Assembly (NCBI GenBank): GCA_020636195.1
Contig: JACJYH010000005.1
Coordinates: forward strand, 248,001-312,000
DNA length: 64,000 bases
Reading direction: 5' to 3'
DNA from: Lewinellaceae bacterium
GTDB taxonomy: Bacteria > Bacteroidota > Bacteroidia > Chitinophagales > Saprospiraceae
Part shown: piece after piece, positions 1 to 9,257 of the stretch
Layout of the letters: each line of letters starts with the position of its first letter
Numbering within the stretch: position 1 is the stretch's first letter
Position numbers and translations under genes: made by a program
Notes under the pieces: generated by a model
What the model was told of the DNA's origin: nothing
What the model saw: the letters and a program-made list of their open reading frames with translations, nothing else
The model's database searches: none

Positions 1-2
1 AA

Positions 3-350
3 GCGATGAGCAGCCCACTTTTATTAAAGATAGAAAAAGATTCTTGGACGGCGCTGAAAGACTTTCATAAGGTGATGGCACAGACCTACCATCCTATGGA
101 AGAAGGTAATTTTACACCTATTAGGACTCGATCAGGCGAACTGGTTGAGAAAGCAGAGCTATTGGCCTCTTCACCTATTCCGTCATCATTTAACACAACT
201 GCAATCAAAACAGCCATCAATGATCTGATCATGGGTAGTAAAAAATTGCATAAATTAGCTCTTAAAAAAGGTAATGATAGCAAGGTAAAAGATAGCTTGG
301 ATGCCTTACATGATGTGTTTCATACCATTCAGGGATTGTGTAGCCATTAA
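3..350 (+). CDS. C-terminal part of an unknown helical protein (cut by window edge)
   Basis: The reading frame is open to the left edge of the window. The ATG at position 6 is therefore probably internal and the protein is probably longer. About 115 residues are visible. They look all-helical and soluble, with regularly spaced Leu/Ala and a His/Cys-containing end (HDVFHTIQGLCSH). Helical-bundle cytochrome-like proteins can look like this, but there is no CxxCH motif and no family can be named. It ends about 35 nt before the promoter of the L31 gene and reads in the same direction. Confidence 0.55.
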   Translation, partial: AMSSPLLLKIEKDSWTALKDFHKVMAQTYHPMEEGNFTPIRTRSGELVEKAELLASSPIPSSFNTTAIKTAINDLIMGSKKLHKLALKKGNDSKVKDSLDALHDVFHTIQGLCSH

Positions 351-384
351 TTTTTCATGAGAATAGTATTTTTTTTAACAATAC

Positions 385-416
385 TTTGTCAATATTAAAG
401 CTTTGTATTACCTTTG
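385..416 (+). promoter_or_regulatory. Bacteroidota-type promoter of the L31 gene
   Basis: TTTG at 385-388 and TACCTTTG at 409-416 are separated by 20 nt, which matches the Bacteroidota -33/-7 consensus (TTTG / TAnnTTTG). The L31 start codon follows about 55 nt downstream. The same TACCTTTGCG form recurs at the right edge of the window. Confidence 0.7.
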
Positions 417-471
417 CGATCCTTTTAGAAAAAGGAAGTTTTATTTTGTAAGTAATTTAATCATTGTATAA

Positions 472-729
472 ATGAAAAAGGATCTTCACCCACAAGATTA
501 TAGAATGGTCGTATTCAAGGACATTTCAAATGACGAAATGATTTTGACAAGATCATGTGCCAAGACTCGCGAAACGGTTACTTTTACGGATGGTAAGGAA
601 TATCCGCTAGTAAAAATGGAAATTTCATCATTTTCACATCCATTCTTTACCGGAAAAGTAAAATTTGTGGATACAGCCGGACGTATTGATAAATTCAATA
701 AGAAATTTGCGAAATTCCAAAAAAAGTAA
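472..729 (+). CDS. rpmE2: 50S ribosomal protein L31 type B
   Basis: 85 aa, a component of the large ribosomal subunit. Recognised from the N-terminal MKKDLHPQDYR, the central FSHPFFTGK and the basic end KFNKKFAKFQKK, all typical of the long (type B) L31. The zinc-binding CxxC pair of type A L31 is absent. Only one Cys (in RSCAKT) is present, so this is the zinc-independent form, which in other bacteria replaces the zinc form under zinc limitation. No Zur-like operator was recognised upstream. It has its own strong promoter and a good terminator and is probably monocistronic. Confidence 0.95.
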   Translation: MKKDLHPQDYRMVVFKDISNDEMILTRSCAKTRETVTFTDGKEYPLVKMEISSFSHPFFTGKVKFVDTAGRIDKFNKKFAKFQKK

Positions 730-759
730 GCTGATTTTGGTGTTTTAAAAGATAAAATT

Positions 760-789
760 AGCCCAAGACTTTTTGTTTTGGGCTTTTTT
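760..789 (+). terminator. Rho-independent terminator after rpmE2
   Basis: AGCCCAA (760-766) pairs with TTGGGCT (778-784) and is followed by a run of T to 789. It lies 31 nt after the rpmE2 stop codon. Confidence 0.85.
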
Positions 790-871
790 ATTGATGATAA
801 TGTAGGTGTGGGTGGTGACAAATTGCAGTATTGAGCGTTATTAATGGTGTATTCAATTTTTTTGTCGAAAC

Positions 872-2074
872 ATGACTTCAAATAGAAATTTAATTTTGTT
901 CAGCGATGAACATTGGTTTAATTTGTTGCCGTTGACTTTTACAAGACCTGTTTGTGAACTTCGAGTAGGTATCATGACATTGAAAGAGAAATGGAAATAC
1001 TACCTCAACGGTACATGCAGTGATATAACTCAAGATTACTTATCGAATAAATATCCTGTCAGGATCGAGGAAGATAATCTTCTCATCAATTCCACTTTTT
1101 TACCGAATCCTTCGTTATTGAGCCATATAGAGGCAATGAATCTGATGGATGCATTGTTTTTCGATGATGAATTGGTAGCTGCACGTGTGGATAGGAGTAC
1201 GCTCGAAGTTTTGCAAGCTACAGGAGAAGGTTTTTCTGATTTGCGCAATATCATTTTAAACGAAGATGCCATCTTGGATTTGCGTAGGATTACGATGCCA
1301 CACCATATTTTTATAGAAAATGGGAAGGAAATTATTCGAGATTTTGACATCATCACAAAAGATAGAGAAAGCCATCCCATCTCACCTACAAACACCATAT
1401 TAGGCACTCAGCCTATTTTTGTCGAAGAGGGAGTTTGGATGGAGTCTTGTATATTGAATGCTACTGATGGGCCTATTTATATCGGGAAGGAAGCAGTGGT
1501 AATGGAAAACAGCGTGTTGAGAGGACCTGTATCTGTAGGAGAACATGCAGTTGTAAAAGTAGGTGCAAAAATTTACAAGGATACTACGATAGGACCGAAC
1601 TGTAAGGTCGGTGGAGAAGTGCAGAACACAGTGTTTTTAGCCAATTCCAATAAAGGTCATGATGGATATATAGGCAATAGCGTGATTGGTGAATGGTGCA
1701 ATCTTGGCGCAGATACCAATACTTCCAATCTAAAAAATAATTATTTGCCGGTGAAAGTTTGGTCATACACAAAAAAATCTTTTGTCAATACAGGCGAACA
1801 ATTTTGTGGTTTGATCATGGGCGACCATTCCAAATCAGGCATCAATACGATGTTCAATACAGGCACTGTGGTTGGTGTAGCTTGCAATATTTTTGGGGAT
1901 GGATTCCCACGTACCTTTATCCCATCTTTCTCTTGGGGTGGCGCAGCTGGATTTACAACACATCAGTTGGAAAAAGCATTAGAAACAGCTGAAGTGGTGA
2001 TGAAGAGACGAGGTATCACCTTGACAGAAAATGATAGGGAAATACTGACACACCTGTCAAAAGCAGACTATTGA
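872..2074 (+). CDS. GlmU-like sugar nucleotidyltransferase family protein
   Basis: 400 aa. The N-terminal half begins with LILFSDEHWFNLLPLTFTRP and CELRVGIMTLKEKW, the hallmark of the alternative GlmU-like family of Bacteroidota. It replaces the usual LxxGxGTRM nucleotide loop. From about residue 176 to 300 there are hexapeptide-type turns (IYIGKEAVV, VSVGEHAVV, TIGPNCKVGG, VIGEWCNLGADT) that would form a left-handed beta-helix, as in acyltransferases. The likely role is activation or modification of an amino sugar for cell-envelope synthesis. The exact substrate cannot be read from sequence. It is preceded by an untranslated stretch of about 80 nt after the L31 terminator and reads alone. 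Confidence 0.8.
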   Translation: MTSNRNLILFSDEHWFNLLPLTFTRPVCELRVGIMTLKEKWKYYLNGTCSDITQDYLSNKYPVRIEEDNLLINSTFLPNPSLLSHIEAMNLMDALFFDDELVAARVDRSTLEVLQATGEGFSDLRNIILNEDAILDLRRITMPHHIFIENGKEIIRDFDIITKDRESHPISPTNTILGTQPIFVEEGVWMESCILNATDGPIYIGKEAVVMENSVLRGPVSVGEHAVVKVGAKIYKDTTIGPNCKVGGEVQNTVFLANSNKGHDGYIGNSVIGEWCNLGADTNTSNLKNNYLPVKVWSYTKKSFVNTGEQFCGLIMGDHSKSGINTMFNTGTVVGVACNIFGDGFPRTFIPSFSWGGAAGFTTHQLEKALETAEVVMKRRGITLTENDREILTHLSKADY

Positions 2075-2182
2075 TACAACCTTGTGCGTCGCCGATGTGA
2101 TGAACTACATTTTTTATGAAAACAACATTAGTTTTCCCTTCAAATAATTGTAGAAATTTATAAAGTGATTCAATATAAATGT

Positions 2183-2190
2183 TAAATTTG
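2183..2190 (+). promoter_or_regulatory. Putative -7 box for the DUF6029/Omp28 pair
   Basis: TAAATTTG fits the Bacteroidota -7 consensus TAnnTTTG and lies 23 nt before the start codon at 2214. No convincing -33 TTG is found at the right distance. Confidence 0.4.
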
Positions 2191-2213
2191 CGTCAAGAGC
2201 AGACCGAATTTAT

Positions 2214-3866
2214 ATGATGATTTCACCTAGACACACCTTTGTTTTACTATTTGTTTTGGGATTTAGTTCCTTTTTTCGGCTATCAGCTCAAGAAAAAGGC
2301 ACAATTTCAGGAGCGTTTGAAACCAACGTTAATTTTTTTCTGAGAGATTCTTCTATCAATGCCATCAATACACCTCAGTATAACCATCAAGTATTTGGTG
2401 GAGAAGCGTGGCTCAATCTCAATTATGTCAAAGATGATTTTACGTTTGGTGTACGGTTTGATATGTACAATAATTCCAACCTTCGCATACCCACAGGTTC
2501 TTACACTGGCATGGGCATAGGTAGGTGGTATGTCAAGAAATCATTGAATAAATTGGACTTAAGTGCTGGATATCTTTATGACCAAATCGGCAGTGGATTT
2601 ATCTTCCGTGCCTTTGAAACAAGAACTCTTTTCATTGACAATGCTCTTTATGGTGTCTCCGGTAAGTATCACTTCAATGATAATTGGGCATTAAGCGGAT
2701 TTGTTGGAAGACAAAAAAATGCCTTTGATGTGTACTCAGGCAATTTAAAGGGAGCTAAATTAGAAGGATTTTTAAGTTTTGGTGAAGGATCAGCTTTGAC
2801 ATTGGCACCTGGTGTGGGCGTGGTTAATCGCACCATCTCTGATGAAAATATGGAAGAAATCGCCAATTCATTAAGATCATATCAGGAAGCGGATAGATTC
2901 TCACCCAAGTACAATGGCATCGCTATGACGGTGTACAATACACTGAGCTACAAGAACATAAACTGGTATGGAGAAGTATGTTATAAAACAGATGACGTTT
3001 ATTACAATCAATTTGCTGAGAAAACAGAGATTGTAGGCACTTCTGTCGGAAAATACGAGCAAAAGGATGGCAGCATTATTTACAATAGTGTATCCTTTAC
3101 AAAGGGGAAAATCGGCGTGACTGCAGAGATGAAGAGGACTAAGAATTTTAGTTTTAGAATAGATCCTAACCAACGACTTTTGCGTGGTTTGATCAATTAT
3201 TTAACACCACTGAATAGACAAAATACGTATAGGCTTACAGCAAGATACAGCCCGTCGGCTCAAGACATTTCAGAAATTGCGTATGCACTAGATGTGAAGT
3301 ATAAACTCAATAAAAATTTAAGCTTCAATGTTAATGTTTCAAATATAGACAATCTAGAAGGAACGTCATTATTTCAGGAATTGTACACAGAACTCCTCTA
3401 TAAACATGGTCGAAAGTGGCAGATAACAACGGGACTTCAAACATTGAAGTACAACCAGGAAATTTATGAATCAAAAGCACATGCGCCCATCGTTCATACA
3501 TTGACACCATATTTTGATTTTCTGTATAAATTTACACCTAAGAAGGCGTTGAGGGTAGAAGGTCAATACATGCATACGGAACAAGATTTCGGAAGTTGGT
3601 TATTTGGTTTAGCAGAAATGAGTATTGCGCCTAGGTGGATTTTTGAAGCGTCAGGAATGTACAATGTAGTACCTAAGAAAGCCAATGCTTTCGGTGAGAT
3701 TAAGAAAGTTTTGTATCCTACACTTGGAGTAGTGTATAATGCACATGCTCAGAGATACAGCCTGAGATATGTAAAGCAGGTGGAAGGCGTGGTTTGCAGC
3801 GGTGGGATTTGCAGATTGGAGCCTGCATTCAGTGGTGTTAGATTCAGTGTAAACACTACTTTTTAA
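2214..3866 (+). CDS. DUF6029-type outer membrane protein
   Basis: 550 aa with an N-terminal signal peptide (hydrophobic TFVLLFVLGFSSFF ending in LSAQ). The body is rich in alternating hydrophobic/polar strands with aromatic girdles (SGAFETNVNFFLRD, WLNLNYVKDDFTFGVRFDMY, YSLRYVKQ) and the C-terminus ends in aromatic FSVNTTF, as expected for an outer-membrane beta-barrel. The segment RWYVKKSLNKLDLSAGYLYD and the FRAFETRTLFIDNALYG motif match what I know of DUF6029 proteins in Bacteroidota, which usually sit next to an Omp28/thioredoxin-fold lipoprotein, as here (18 nt gap). Function is not established. Confidence 0.75.
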   Translation: MMISPRHTFVLLFVLGFSSFFRLSAQEKGTISGAFETNVNFFLRDSSINAINTPQYNHQVFGGEAWLNLNYVKDDFTFGVRFDMYNNSNLRIPTGSYTGMGIGRWYVKKSLNKLDLSAGYLYDQIGSGFIFRAFETRTLFIDNALYGVSGKYHFNDNWALSGFVGRQKNAFDVYSGNLKGAKLEGFLSFGEGSALTLAPGVGVVNRTISDENMEEIANSLRSYQEADRFSPKYNGIAMTVYNTLSYKNINWYGEVCYKTDDVYYNQFAEKTEIVGTSVGKYEQKDGSIIYNSVSFTKGKIGVTAEMKRTKNFSFRIDPNQRLLRGLINYLTPLNRQNTYRLTARYSPSAQDISEIAYALDVKYKLNKNLSFNVNVSNIDNLEGTSLFQELYTELLYKHGRKWQITTGLQTLKYNQEIYESKAHAPIVHTLTPYFDFLYKFTPKKALRVEGQYMHTEQDFGSWLFGLAEMSIAPRWIFEASGMYNVVPKKANAFGEIKKVLYPTLGVVYNAHAQRYSLRYVKQVEGVVCSGGICRLEPAFSGVRFSVNTTF

Positions 3867-3884
3867 TTTTTAAATAAGTAAACA

Positions 3885-4715
3885 ATGAAATTTCTCAAAA
3901 TATTCAGTTGGATCATCTTTATTGGGTTGTTCTTAGGTTGTAATGAAATTCCAATAAAATTAGCTGATCCAGAAATTCCAGACTCAGATAGAACTGTTTT
4001 AATAGAGGAGTTGACAGGTGTCAGCTGTACCAATTGCCCTAAAGGTGCGCTTGCTGTGGAAAATATTTTGTCACAATATCCCGGAAGGGTAATTGTGGTG
4101 GGCATTCATGGCGTCCTATTATCACAGCCTTTAAAAGATGCAAGTAAATATGATTTTCGGAATCCTGATGCCCACGATTTAGAGCTTTCATTTCCAAACT
4201 TATTGGGAAAACCGGCAGCATCTATCAATAGAAGTTCGGATTCAAACGGAGACATCGTAGATATCATTCCTGATCGGTGGCTCGGAAAAGTAGAAGCTGA
4301 ATTGCAAAAACCACATGTATTGAACATTGTTCTTGAATCTCAATTTGATCGTACATCACGACAATTGCAAGTGGAAATAGCCGCTATCCCATTGGATGAT
4401 CTTCCTGACAATTATAAAATTAGCGTTTATCTCATCGAATCCGGCATCGTTGATGCGCAAGCAGATGGCGGCGAAATCATACCAAACTACGTCCATAATC
4501 ATGTAATGATGGATATGCTTACAGATTTTGATGGTGATGTCTTTGGGAGTGACTTAAAAAAAGGTGAAATTTATAAAAAGAAATATAACTCGGTTTTTCC
4601 TGTGGTGGATGGACTTTGGGATCCTGATCAAATGGAAGTGGTAGTAATGATAGCAAAAGACAGCGTCGGTGACAAGTCTGTTTTGCAAGCTGCATCTGCG
4701 CATGTCGTAGAATAA
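3885..4715 (+). CDS. Omp28-like lipoprotein with thioredoxin-type CxxC
   Basis: 276 aa. A lipoprotein signal peptide ends in the lipobox LFLGC (lipidated Cys19). The mature protein opens with LIEELTGVSCTNCPKGA, i.e. a thioredoxin-like beta-alpha start with C48-T-N-C51, then VIVVGIHG. This is the pattern of Omp28-related proteins of Bacteroidota. The C-terminal half (about residues 140-276) is beta-rich. It probably sits in the outer membrane, either as a redox/chaperone-like helper or as a surface protein. It follows the DUF6029 gene by 18 nt and is surely co-transcribed with it. Confidence 0.75.
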   Translation: MKFLKIFSWIIFIGLFLGCNEIPIKLADPEIPDSDRTVLIEELTGVSCTNCPKGALAVENILSQYPGRVIVVGIHGVLLSQPLKDASKYDFRNPDAHDLELSFPNLLGKPAASINRSSDSNGDIVDIIPDRWLGKVEAELQKPHVLNIVLESQFDRTSRQLQVEIAAIPLDDLPDNYKISVYLIESGIVDAQADGGEIIPNYVHNHVMMDMLTDFDGDVFGSDLKKGEIYKKKYNSVFPVVDGLWDPDQMEVVVMIAKDSVGDKSVLQAASAHVVE

Positions 4716-4822
4716 AAACAGGCTAACTGAAACGCAAAGATTGGTTTACCATTCTTTTAATTTATGGAATCATACAAGTTTCCTTTATTTAGATTACTCT
4801 CAAATATTACTTGATGTTACGT

Positions 4823-5779
4823 CTAAATTGCAAACAATTGGTAGATAATATAAGCGATATAACCTGTAAAGAAAATGATGCCTTCGGTTCTACCCAATTG
4901 ATTTTTCACCAATAATACACTTCCCAATAAAAGACCAAGAGCTGAAACTATCGCTATAGTGATATCAAAATTTGTGATGCCACCCTTGGGTAATGGGGCA
5001 ACTAATCCGCTGATACCAAGGACAAAAAACACATTAAAAATGTTGCTGCCCACTACATTACCCACAGCTATATCAGAATTTTTCTTCATGGCTGCCACCA
5101 CGCTTGTCGCTAGCTCCGGCAAGGAAGTGCCAAATGCTACGATGGTGATTCCGATGACCGCCTGACTCATTCCTAGAAGGGTAGCGATTTCCACTGCATT
5201 ATCCACGAATAGTTTTCCGCCACCAAGTAATCCTAATAAGCCTATAAAAATAAAAAAACTTGATTTCCAAAGTGGTAAATCTTCAATCGGAATCTCGTCG
5301 GCATCTGAAGTGTTTTTTGTTAGGTGGATGAGGTACACCAAAAATACCGCCATAAATGACAATAATATCAGCGCATCGCTCAACGAAATGATATCAATAG
5401 ACGCCCCGTCAAGGAGAATATCATTTGTGATAAAGTAAAGCACGATCACCGAAAGCAGGGCAAAAGGGATTTCTTTTTGAACCGTATTTTTTAAAACTTT
5501 CAGCGGATTTATAATGGCGGTGATGCCTAGTATGAGCAAGATATTGGCTATATTACTACCTACTACATTACCAATAGCAATTTCAGACGAACCGGTATAA
5601 GCAGAATACGCACTCACAGCCAACTCCGGCGCCGAAGTACCAAATGCGACAATCGTCAAACCAATGACGATATTCGGAATATTGTATTTTTTTGCTAATG
5701 AAGAAGCACCGTCTACTAAAAAATCTGCCCCTTTCACAACAAACACAAGCCCAATAATTAATAATAATATGCTGAGCAT
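4823..5779 (-). CDS. Calcium/sodium antiporter (CaCA family, YrbG-like)
   Basis: 318 aa from the ATG at 5779. An upstream ATG at 5806 would add a charged 9-residue leader, so I prefer the Met just before LSILLLIIGLVFVVKGADF. There are about ten membrane segments and two alpha-repeats with the family signatures: GLTIVAFGTSAPELA + GNVVGSNIANILLILG (repeat 1) and GITIVAFGTSLPELA + GNVVGSNIFNVFFVLG (repeat 2). These line the cation pathway in K+-dependent Na+/Ca2+ exchangers. It acts in the cytoplasmic membrane, exporting Ca2+ against Na+ or H+. Convergent with the Omp28-like gene. Confidence 0.92.
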   Translation of the reverse strand: MLSILLLIIGLVFVVKGADFLVDGASSLAKKYNIPNIVIGLTIVAFGTSAPELAVSAYSAYTGSSEIAIGNVVGSNIANILLILGITAIINPLKVLKNTVQKEIPFALLSVIVLYFITNDILLDGASIDIISLSDALILLSFMAVFLVYLIHLTKNTSDADEIPIEDLPLWKSSFFIFIGLLGLLGGGKLFVDNAVEIATLLGMSQAVIGITIVAFGTSLPELATSVVAAMKKNSDIAVGNVVGSNIFNVFFVLGISGLVAPLPKGGITNFDITIAIVSALGLLLGSVLLVKNQLGRTEGIIFFTGYIAYIIYQLFAI

Positions 5780-5850
5780 TCTCTTATTTTTAATGCTGCA
5801 TAACACAAAAGCAATATGAATAGTTTTACATTAATTGGTTTTTCAAATCT

Positions 5851-7098
5851 TCACAACAAATCTCTCAAGCGAATCACCTTTTTAATTTTTTGGCCATGCC
5901 TATCTATGGTCAAATGGATTTCATCGCCTGCCTTGCCACTCAGTTTTTTACTGATGTTTTTTAGTGTAAGGAATCTGTAATTCCAAAATCCCATTTTCTT
6001 GATAACGTCTCCAACTCTTATGTCTGCTTTATCTGCCGGAGAATCTTTCAATACATATTTGACATAATATTGATTGAGATTGGCACCGAAACTAAAGACA
6101 GTCATCCCACTTTTATCCATTTCAAAATGCTTGTCATAACCTTTTAATGGTTTTATATAACACACATCGTGCATAAAATCAATATATATATCTAAACGGG
6201 ACAAGATTTGATTGCCGATGATTCCATTTCTTATAAATTTCTTGCTATTGATGTACATTGAATCAAGAGCTTGAAAGTGCACTATCAAATTTTGAAACTC
6301 CAATGCTCCGAAGTGCAGTCTAAGTACCTTCCCTGAAAACCCTTCTACGTCACCTGAAATACCTTTCCCAATGTTGCCGGATACCACCACAGCAGGCAAG
6401 GTCAGTGTACTGTCAGTATTGTTGTGCAGCATGGCTGTCATGCCAGCTCCGGTATCTAGTAGTAAAGTTACATTAGATTTATCATTTGGATTGATGCTGA
6501 CTGTGGAAGTGATGTAGGGTTTGTTATCTACAATTTTTATGGATTCTGCGTGGTGATTTTTGATGAGTTTTGGGTTGAACGATTCTGAATTGTGAAGGGT
6601 GATGGTATTATTTTTATAGTCGATATGCAGTATCATGGACTTAAAAAGCTCCATGCCCACGATTCCAGAAATTTCTACACCTAGGTATTGAGAGAAGTCA
6701 AAGGATTTATCCTCTAACAGAATAAGATTGGTGCGCACGGTGGCAGTGTTGACGATGGACAGCAAGGCGCCGTTTGAGACAGAAGCGATGATTTCAGATT
6801 TTAGATCGGCACCTTGTACTTTTATTTTTTTATGCACAGGAAGTCGAAGTATTTGGATGCTTTGATTTGGAAATAAGATGGTGTGCTCTGCACCGGTATC
6901 CAAAATCATTTTTTGAATGAAAATATTTTGAATAACCACATCAATGACAATGAAACCATTGATATTGGTAAATGGAATGGTGATCTTATTATTTTCACCC
7001 AGTAGTGTAGGATATATAGTGCCATGCAATGTAGTCATTGACATCAGGAACAGTGCGCTGATCCATGCGAATACTCGAACATACTGCCTATACATCAT
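5851..7098 (-). CDS. Retropepsin-like aspartic protease with C-terminal PDZ domain
   Basis: 415 aa from the ATG at 7098 (a longer ORF starts at 7149 but puts a charged stretch before the signal peptide). N-terminal export signal (VRVFAWISALFLMSMTTLHG). Two aspartyl protease repeats follow: ILDTGAEHT (Asp about residue 67) and LLLDTGAGMT (Asp about residue 214). One polypeptide therefore contains two retropepsin lobes. A PDZ domain occupies about residues 330-412 (YYVKYVLKDSPADKADIRVGD, GDEIHLTIDRHGQ). Likely a periplasmic protease or peptide-binding protein. No partner is apparent, and the neighbouring antiporter gene is 72 nt away. Confidence 0.85.
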   Translation of the reverse strand: MMYRQYVRVFAWISALFLMSMTTLHGTIYPTLLGENNKITIPFTNINGFIVIDVVIQNIFIQKMILDTGAEHTILFPNQSIQILRLPVHKKIKVQGADLKSEIIASVSNGALLSIVNTATVRTNLILLEDKSFDFSQYLGVEISGIVGMELFKSMILHIDYKNNTITLHNSESFNPKLIKNHHAESIKIVDNKPYITSTVSINPNDKSNVTLLLDTGAGMTAMLHNNTDSTLTLPAVVVSGNIGKGISGDVEGFSGKVLRLHFGALEFQNLIVHFQALDSMYINSKKFIRNGIIGNQILSRLDIYIDFMHDVCYIKPLKGYDKHFEMDKSGMTVFSFGANLNQYYVKYVLKDSPADKADIRVGDVIKKMGFWNYRFLTLKNISKKLSGKAGDEIHLTIDRHGQKIKKVIRLRDLL

Positions 7099-7301
7099 GA
7101 ATATGGATTCAATGGAATGTACAAATATACGGTATTTTATGAGAACCATTTTGGGATGTGTATTTATACATTCCTAGATTTTAAACAAACTTTAGATAGA
7201 TTTGATGTGCACCATCCACCACATTTTAAATATTCTGAATTATTTACTGCCTATGCTGCTACATTGAAGAATTTTATTTTCATCAATTATTAAAACTGCC
7301 T

Positions 7302-7309
7302 TATATTTG
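7302..7309 (+). promoter_or_regulatory. Putative -7 box upstream of the lipoprotein gene
   Basis: TATATTTG matches TAnnTTTG and lies 59 nt before the start codon at 7369. No clear -33 element at the expected distance. The divergent gap 7099-7368 holds no other feature I can recognise. Confidence 0.35.
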
Positions 7310-7368
7310 TGAGGAACAAAACAAAGGTGAAAAACCGGACGGCCAAAGAATTATAAAATAATATATCA

Positions 7369-8229
7369 ATGAGATCCTTTTTCTACTTATGTTACTTGCT
7401 CATGTTATTGTATTTTGGATGCGCCAAAACCCTTAATATCAACGACATTAATGCGCTTTCCAGAGTCAAATTCGAAAAACCATCATTACAACCAGATAGA
7501 GAATTATTTGATTTGCGTGTGGATATCATCAGGCAGACAGCAGACGATTTCAGAGGGGATTCTATTGTGGGCAAAAGGGATCTTCCATACCACTATCTTG
7601 GTTTCAGTTTAGGTAATGGTATATTTTATGATTTGAATGGTAATCTTTCCATAAGGGTAGATTACTTATTGAATATGGAAACAACCGGCGATTTTAAGAT
7701 TGAGAAAACCTATCGCAAAAGCAAAGCTAATTGCATGTATCAAAGTCAGGATGGTAATTTTTCATTTGGCTTAACAAACAAAAATAAGCGACATAAAGTA
7801 TTTCAAGTACAGAGTTTTGATGATAGTCTCGCCATTTCGATCAATGATAAATTTCGTAATGCCATCGTTATAGGAGATACGCTCACAAAATTTATGAATA
7901 AGAAAAAGGTGCTTGTAGAAATATTTAAAGATGGTGAAAAATCGTATATTCAAAAAATCGGGAAGAAAGTAAAACATTATATAGTTGATGACGATTCAAT
8001 CATCCTTGGAAATACCTACAAGATTACTCAAAATCAACGAGGTGATATGATTCAAATTTTATTAATAGGAAAGAAGAGTGACAAGCTGCTGTACACAATT
8101 GTTCGGGATAGTGCATCCATGTTTATCTACGACGATAAATATTACGGTAAAAAATTGACTTTTGGCAGTGACCAATTTAATGTGCATGAAAGCAATGAAA
8201 TGGATTTTGGATTCAGGGGAGTGAATTGA
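7369..8229 (+). CDS. Hypothetical lipoprotein
   Basis: 286 aa. The signal peptide ends in the lipobox LYFGC (lipidated Cys18). The mature part has no motif I can assign. It is beta-rich and Lys/Asp-rich, with one long charged stretch (residues about 100-180) and repeated DGxxS/D turns. It is single-copy in the window and stands alone between a divergent protease and the CoA-transferase operon. Surface or periplasmic localisation via lipidation is the only safe inference. Confidence 0.65.
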   Translation: MRSFFYLCYLLMLLYFGCAKTLNINDINALSRVKFEKPSLQPDRELFDLRVDIIRQTADDFRGDSIVGKRDLPYHYLGFSLGNGIFYDLNGNLSIRVDYLLNMETTGDFKIEKTYRKSKANCMYQSQDGNFSFGLTNKNKRHKVFQVQSFDDSLAISINDKFRNAIVIGDTLTKFMNKKKVLVEIFKDGEKSYIQKIGKKVKHYIVDDDSIILGNTYKITQNQRGDMIQILLIGKKSDKLLYTIVRDSASMFIYDDKYYGKKLTFGSDQFNVHESNEMDFGFRGVN

Positions 8230-8472
8230 TACTTTTGTGAAGGTTTATATTTTTAAAAGCATGCAAATGAATATGCTATCCTCCCGCAAGAAAAGAAGTC
8301 ATTGGCATTAAAATATTCAGTAAAATATTCGAAAAGCAGGAAAGTATTGGTGGAATAATTTTCTTTGATGACATCAAAATTTATTGGGAATCTATAAAGG
8401 ATGTTTTTCTATTTACATCAAAAATATCTCAAATGCCACGCATTTGTGATTTATTCTGTAAATATTTTCTCG

Positions 8473-8480
8473 TATCTTTG
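8473..8480 (+). promoter_or_regulatory. Putative -7 box for the CoA-transferase operon
   Basis: TATCTTTG matches TAnnTTTG and lies 32 nt before the ATG at 8513. A TTTG at 8443-8446 is 26 nt upstream, longer than the usual spacing, so the -33 assignment is weak. Confidence 0.4.
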
Positions 8481-8512
8481 TTTTTTTGAAGATTATCAAA
8501 TCTGTTATTCAA

Positions 8513-9214
8513 ATGATCAATAAAAAAGTAACCGATGTCAGAGCAGCGCTACATGGTGTAAGCGATGGCATGACATTGATGGTAGGTGGATTCGGTCTGT
8601 GTGGTATTCCTGAAAATGGGATTCTCGAGTTGGTTCGCCTTGGGGTGAAAAATCTCACTTGTATTTCCAATAATGCCGGTGTGGATGATTTTGGACTTGG
8701 TTTACTCCTCCAAAAAAAACAAATCAAAAAGATGATTGCTTCGTATGTTGGAGAGAATGCGGAATTTGAAAGACAGATGTTGAGCGGAGAATTGGAAGTT
8801 GAGTTGATACCACAAGGGACTTTGGCAGAGAGATGTAGATCTGCACAGAGCGGCTTTCCCGCATTTTTTACACCAGCCGGATATGGAACAGAGGTGGCAG
8901 AGGGAAAAGAAGTCCGAGAATTCAATGGGAAAATGTATGTGATGGAAATGGCTTTCAGTGCTGATTTCGCCATCGTCAAAGCATGGAAAGGTGATGAAGC
9001 CGGAAATCTCATATTTAAAGGAACAGCACGAAACTTCAATCCTTGTATGTGTGGCGCAGCAAAGATTACAATAGCTGAAGTAGAAGAATTGGTACCGGCA
9101 GGTACATTAGATCCTAACCAAATTCATATTCCAGGTATTTTCGTTCAGCGCATATTCCAAGGGGAACACTATGAGAAGAGAATTGAGCAGCGCACGGTAA
9201 GGTCTCGAACATAG
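8513..9214 (+). CDS. scoA: 3-oxoacid CoA-transferase subunit A
   Basis: 233 aa from ATG 8513. A TTG codon at 8486 would add nine residues and overlaps the promoter, so I reject it. The N-terminus MINKKVTDVRAAL then GMTLMVGGFGLCGIPENG is the glycine-rich CoA-binding start of the alpha subunit of succinyl-CoA:3-ketoacid (or acetoacetate) CoA-transferase. GTLAERCRSAQSGFPAFFTPAGYGT is also characteristic. It forms a complex with the beta subunit encoded 43 nt downstream and moves CoA between succinyl-CoA (or another acyl-CoA) and acetoacetate. This allows ketone bodies or branched amino acids to be used. Substrate preference cannot be read from sequence. Confidence 0.93.
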   Translation: MINKKVTDVRAALHGVSDGMTLMVGGFGLCGIPENGILELVRLGVKNLTCISNNAGVDDFGLGLLLQKKQIKKMIASYVGENAEFERQMLSGELEVELIPQGTLAERCRSAQSGFPAFFTPAGYGTEVAEGKEVREFNGKMYVMEMAFSADFAIVKAWKGDEAGNLIFKGTARNFNPCMCGAAKITIAEVEELVPAGTLDPNQIHIPGIFVQRIFQGEHYEKRIEQRTVRSRT

Positions 9215-9257
9215 TGATTTAGTATTATTATATTGACACAACTTTAATTGATTGATT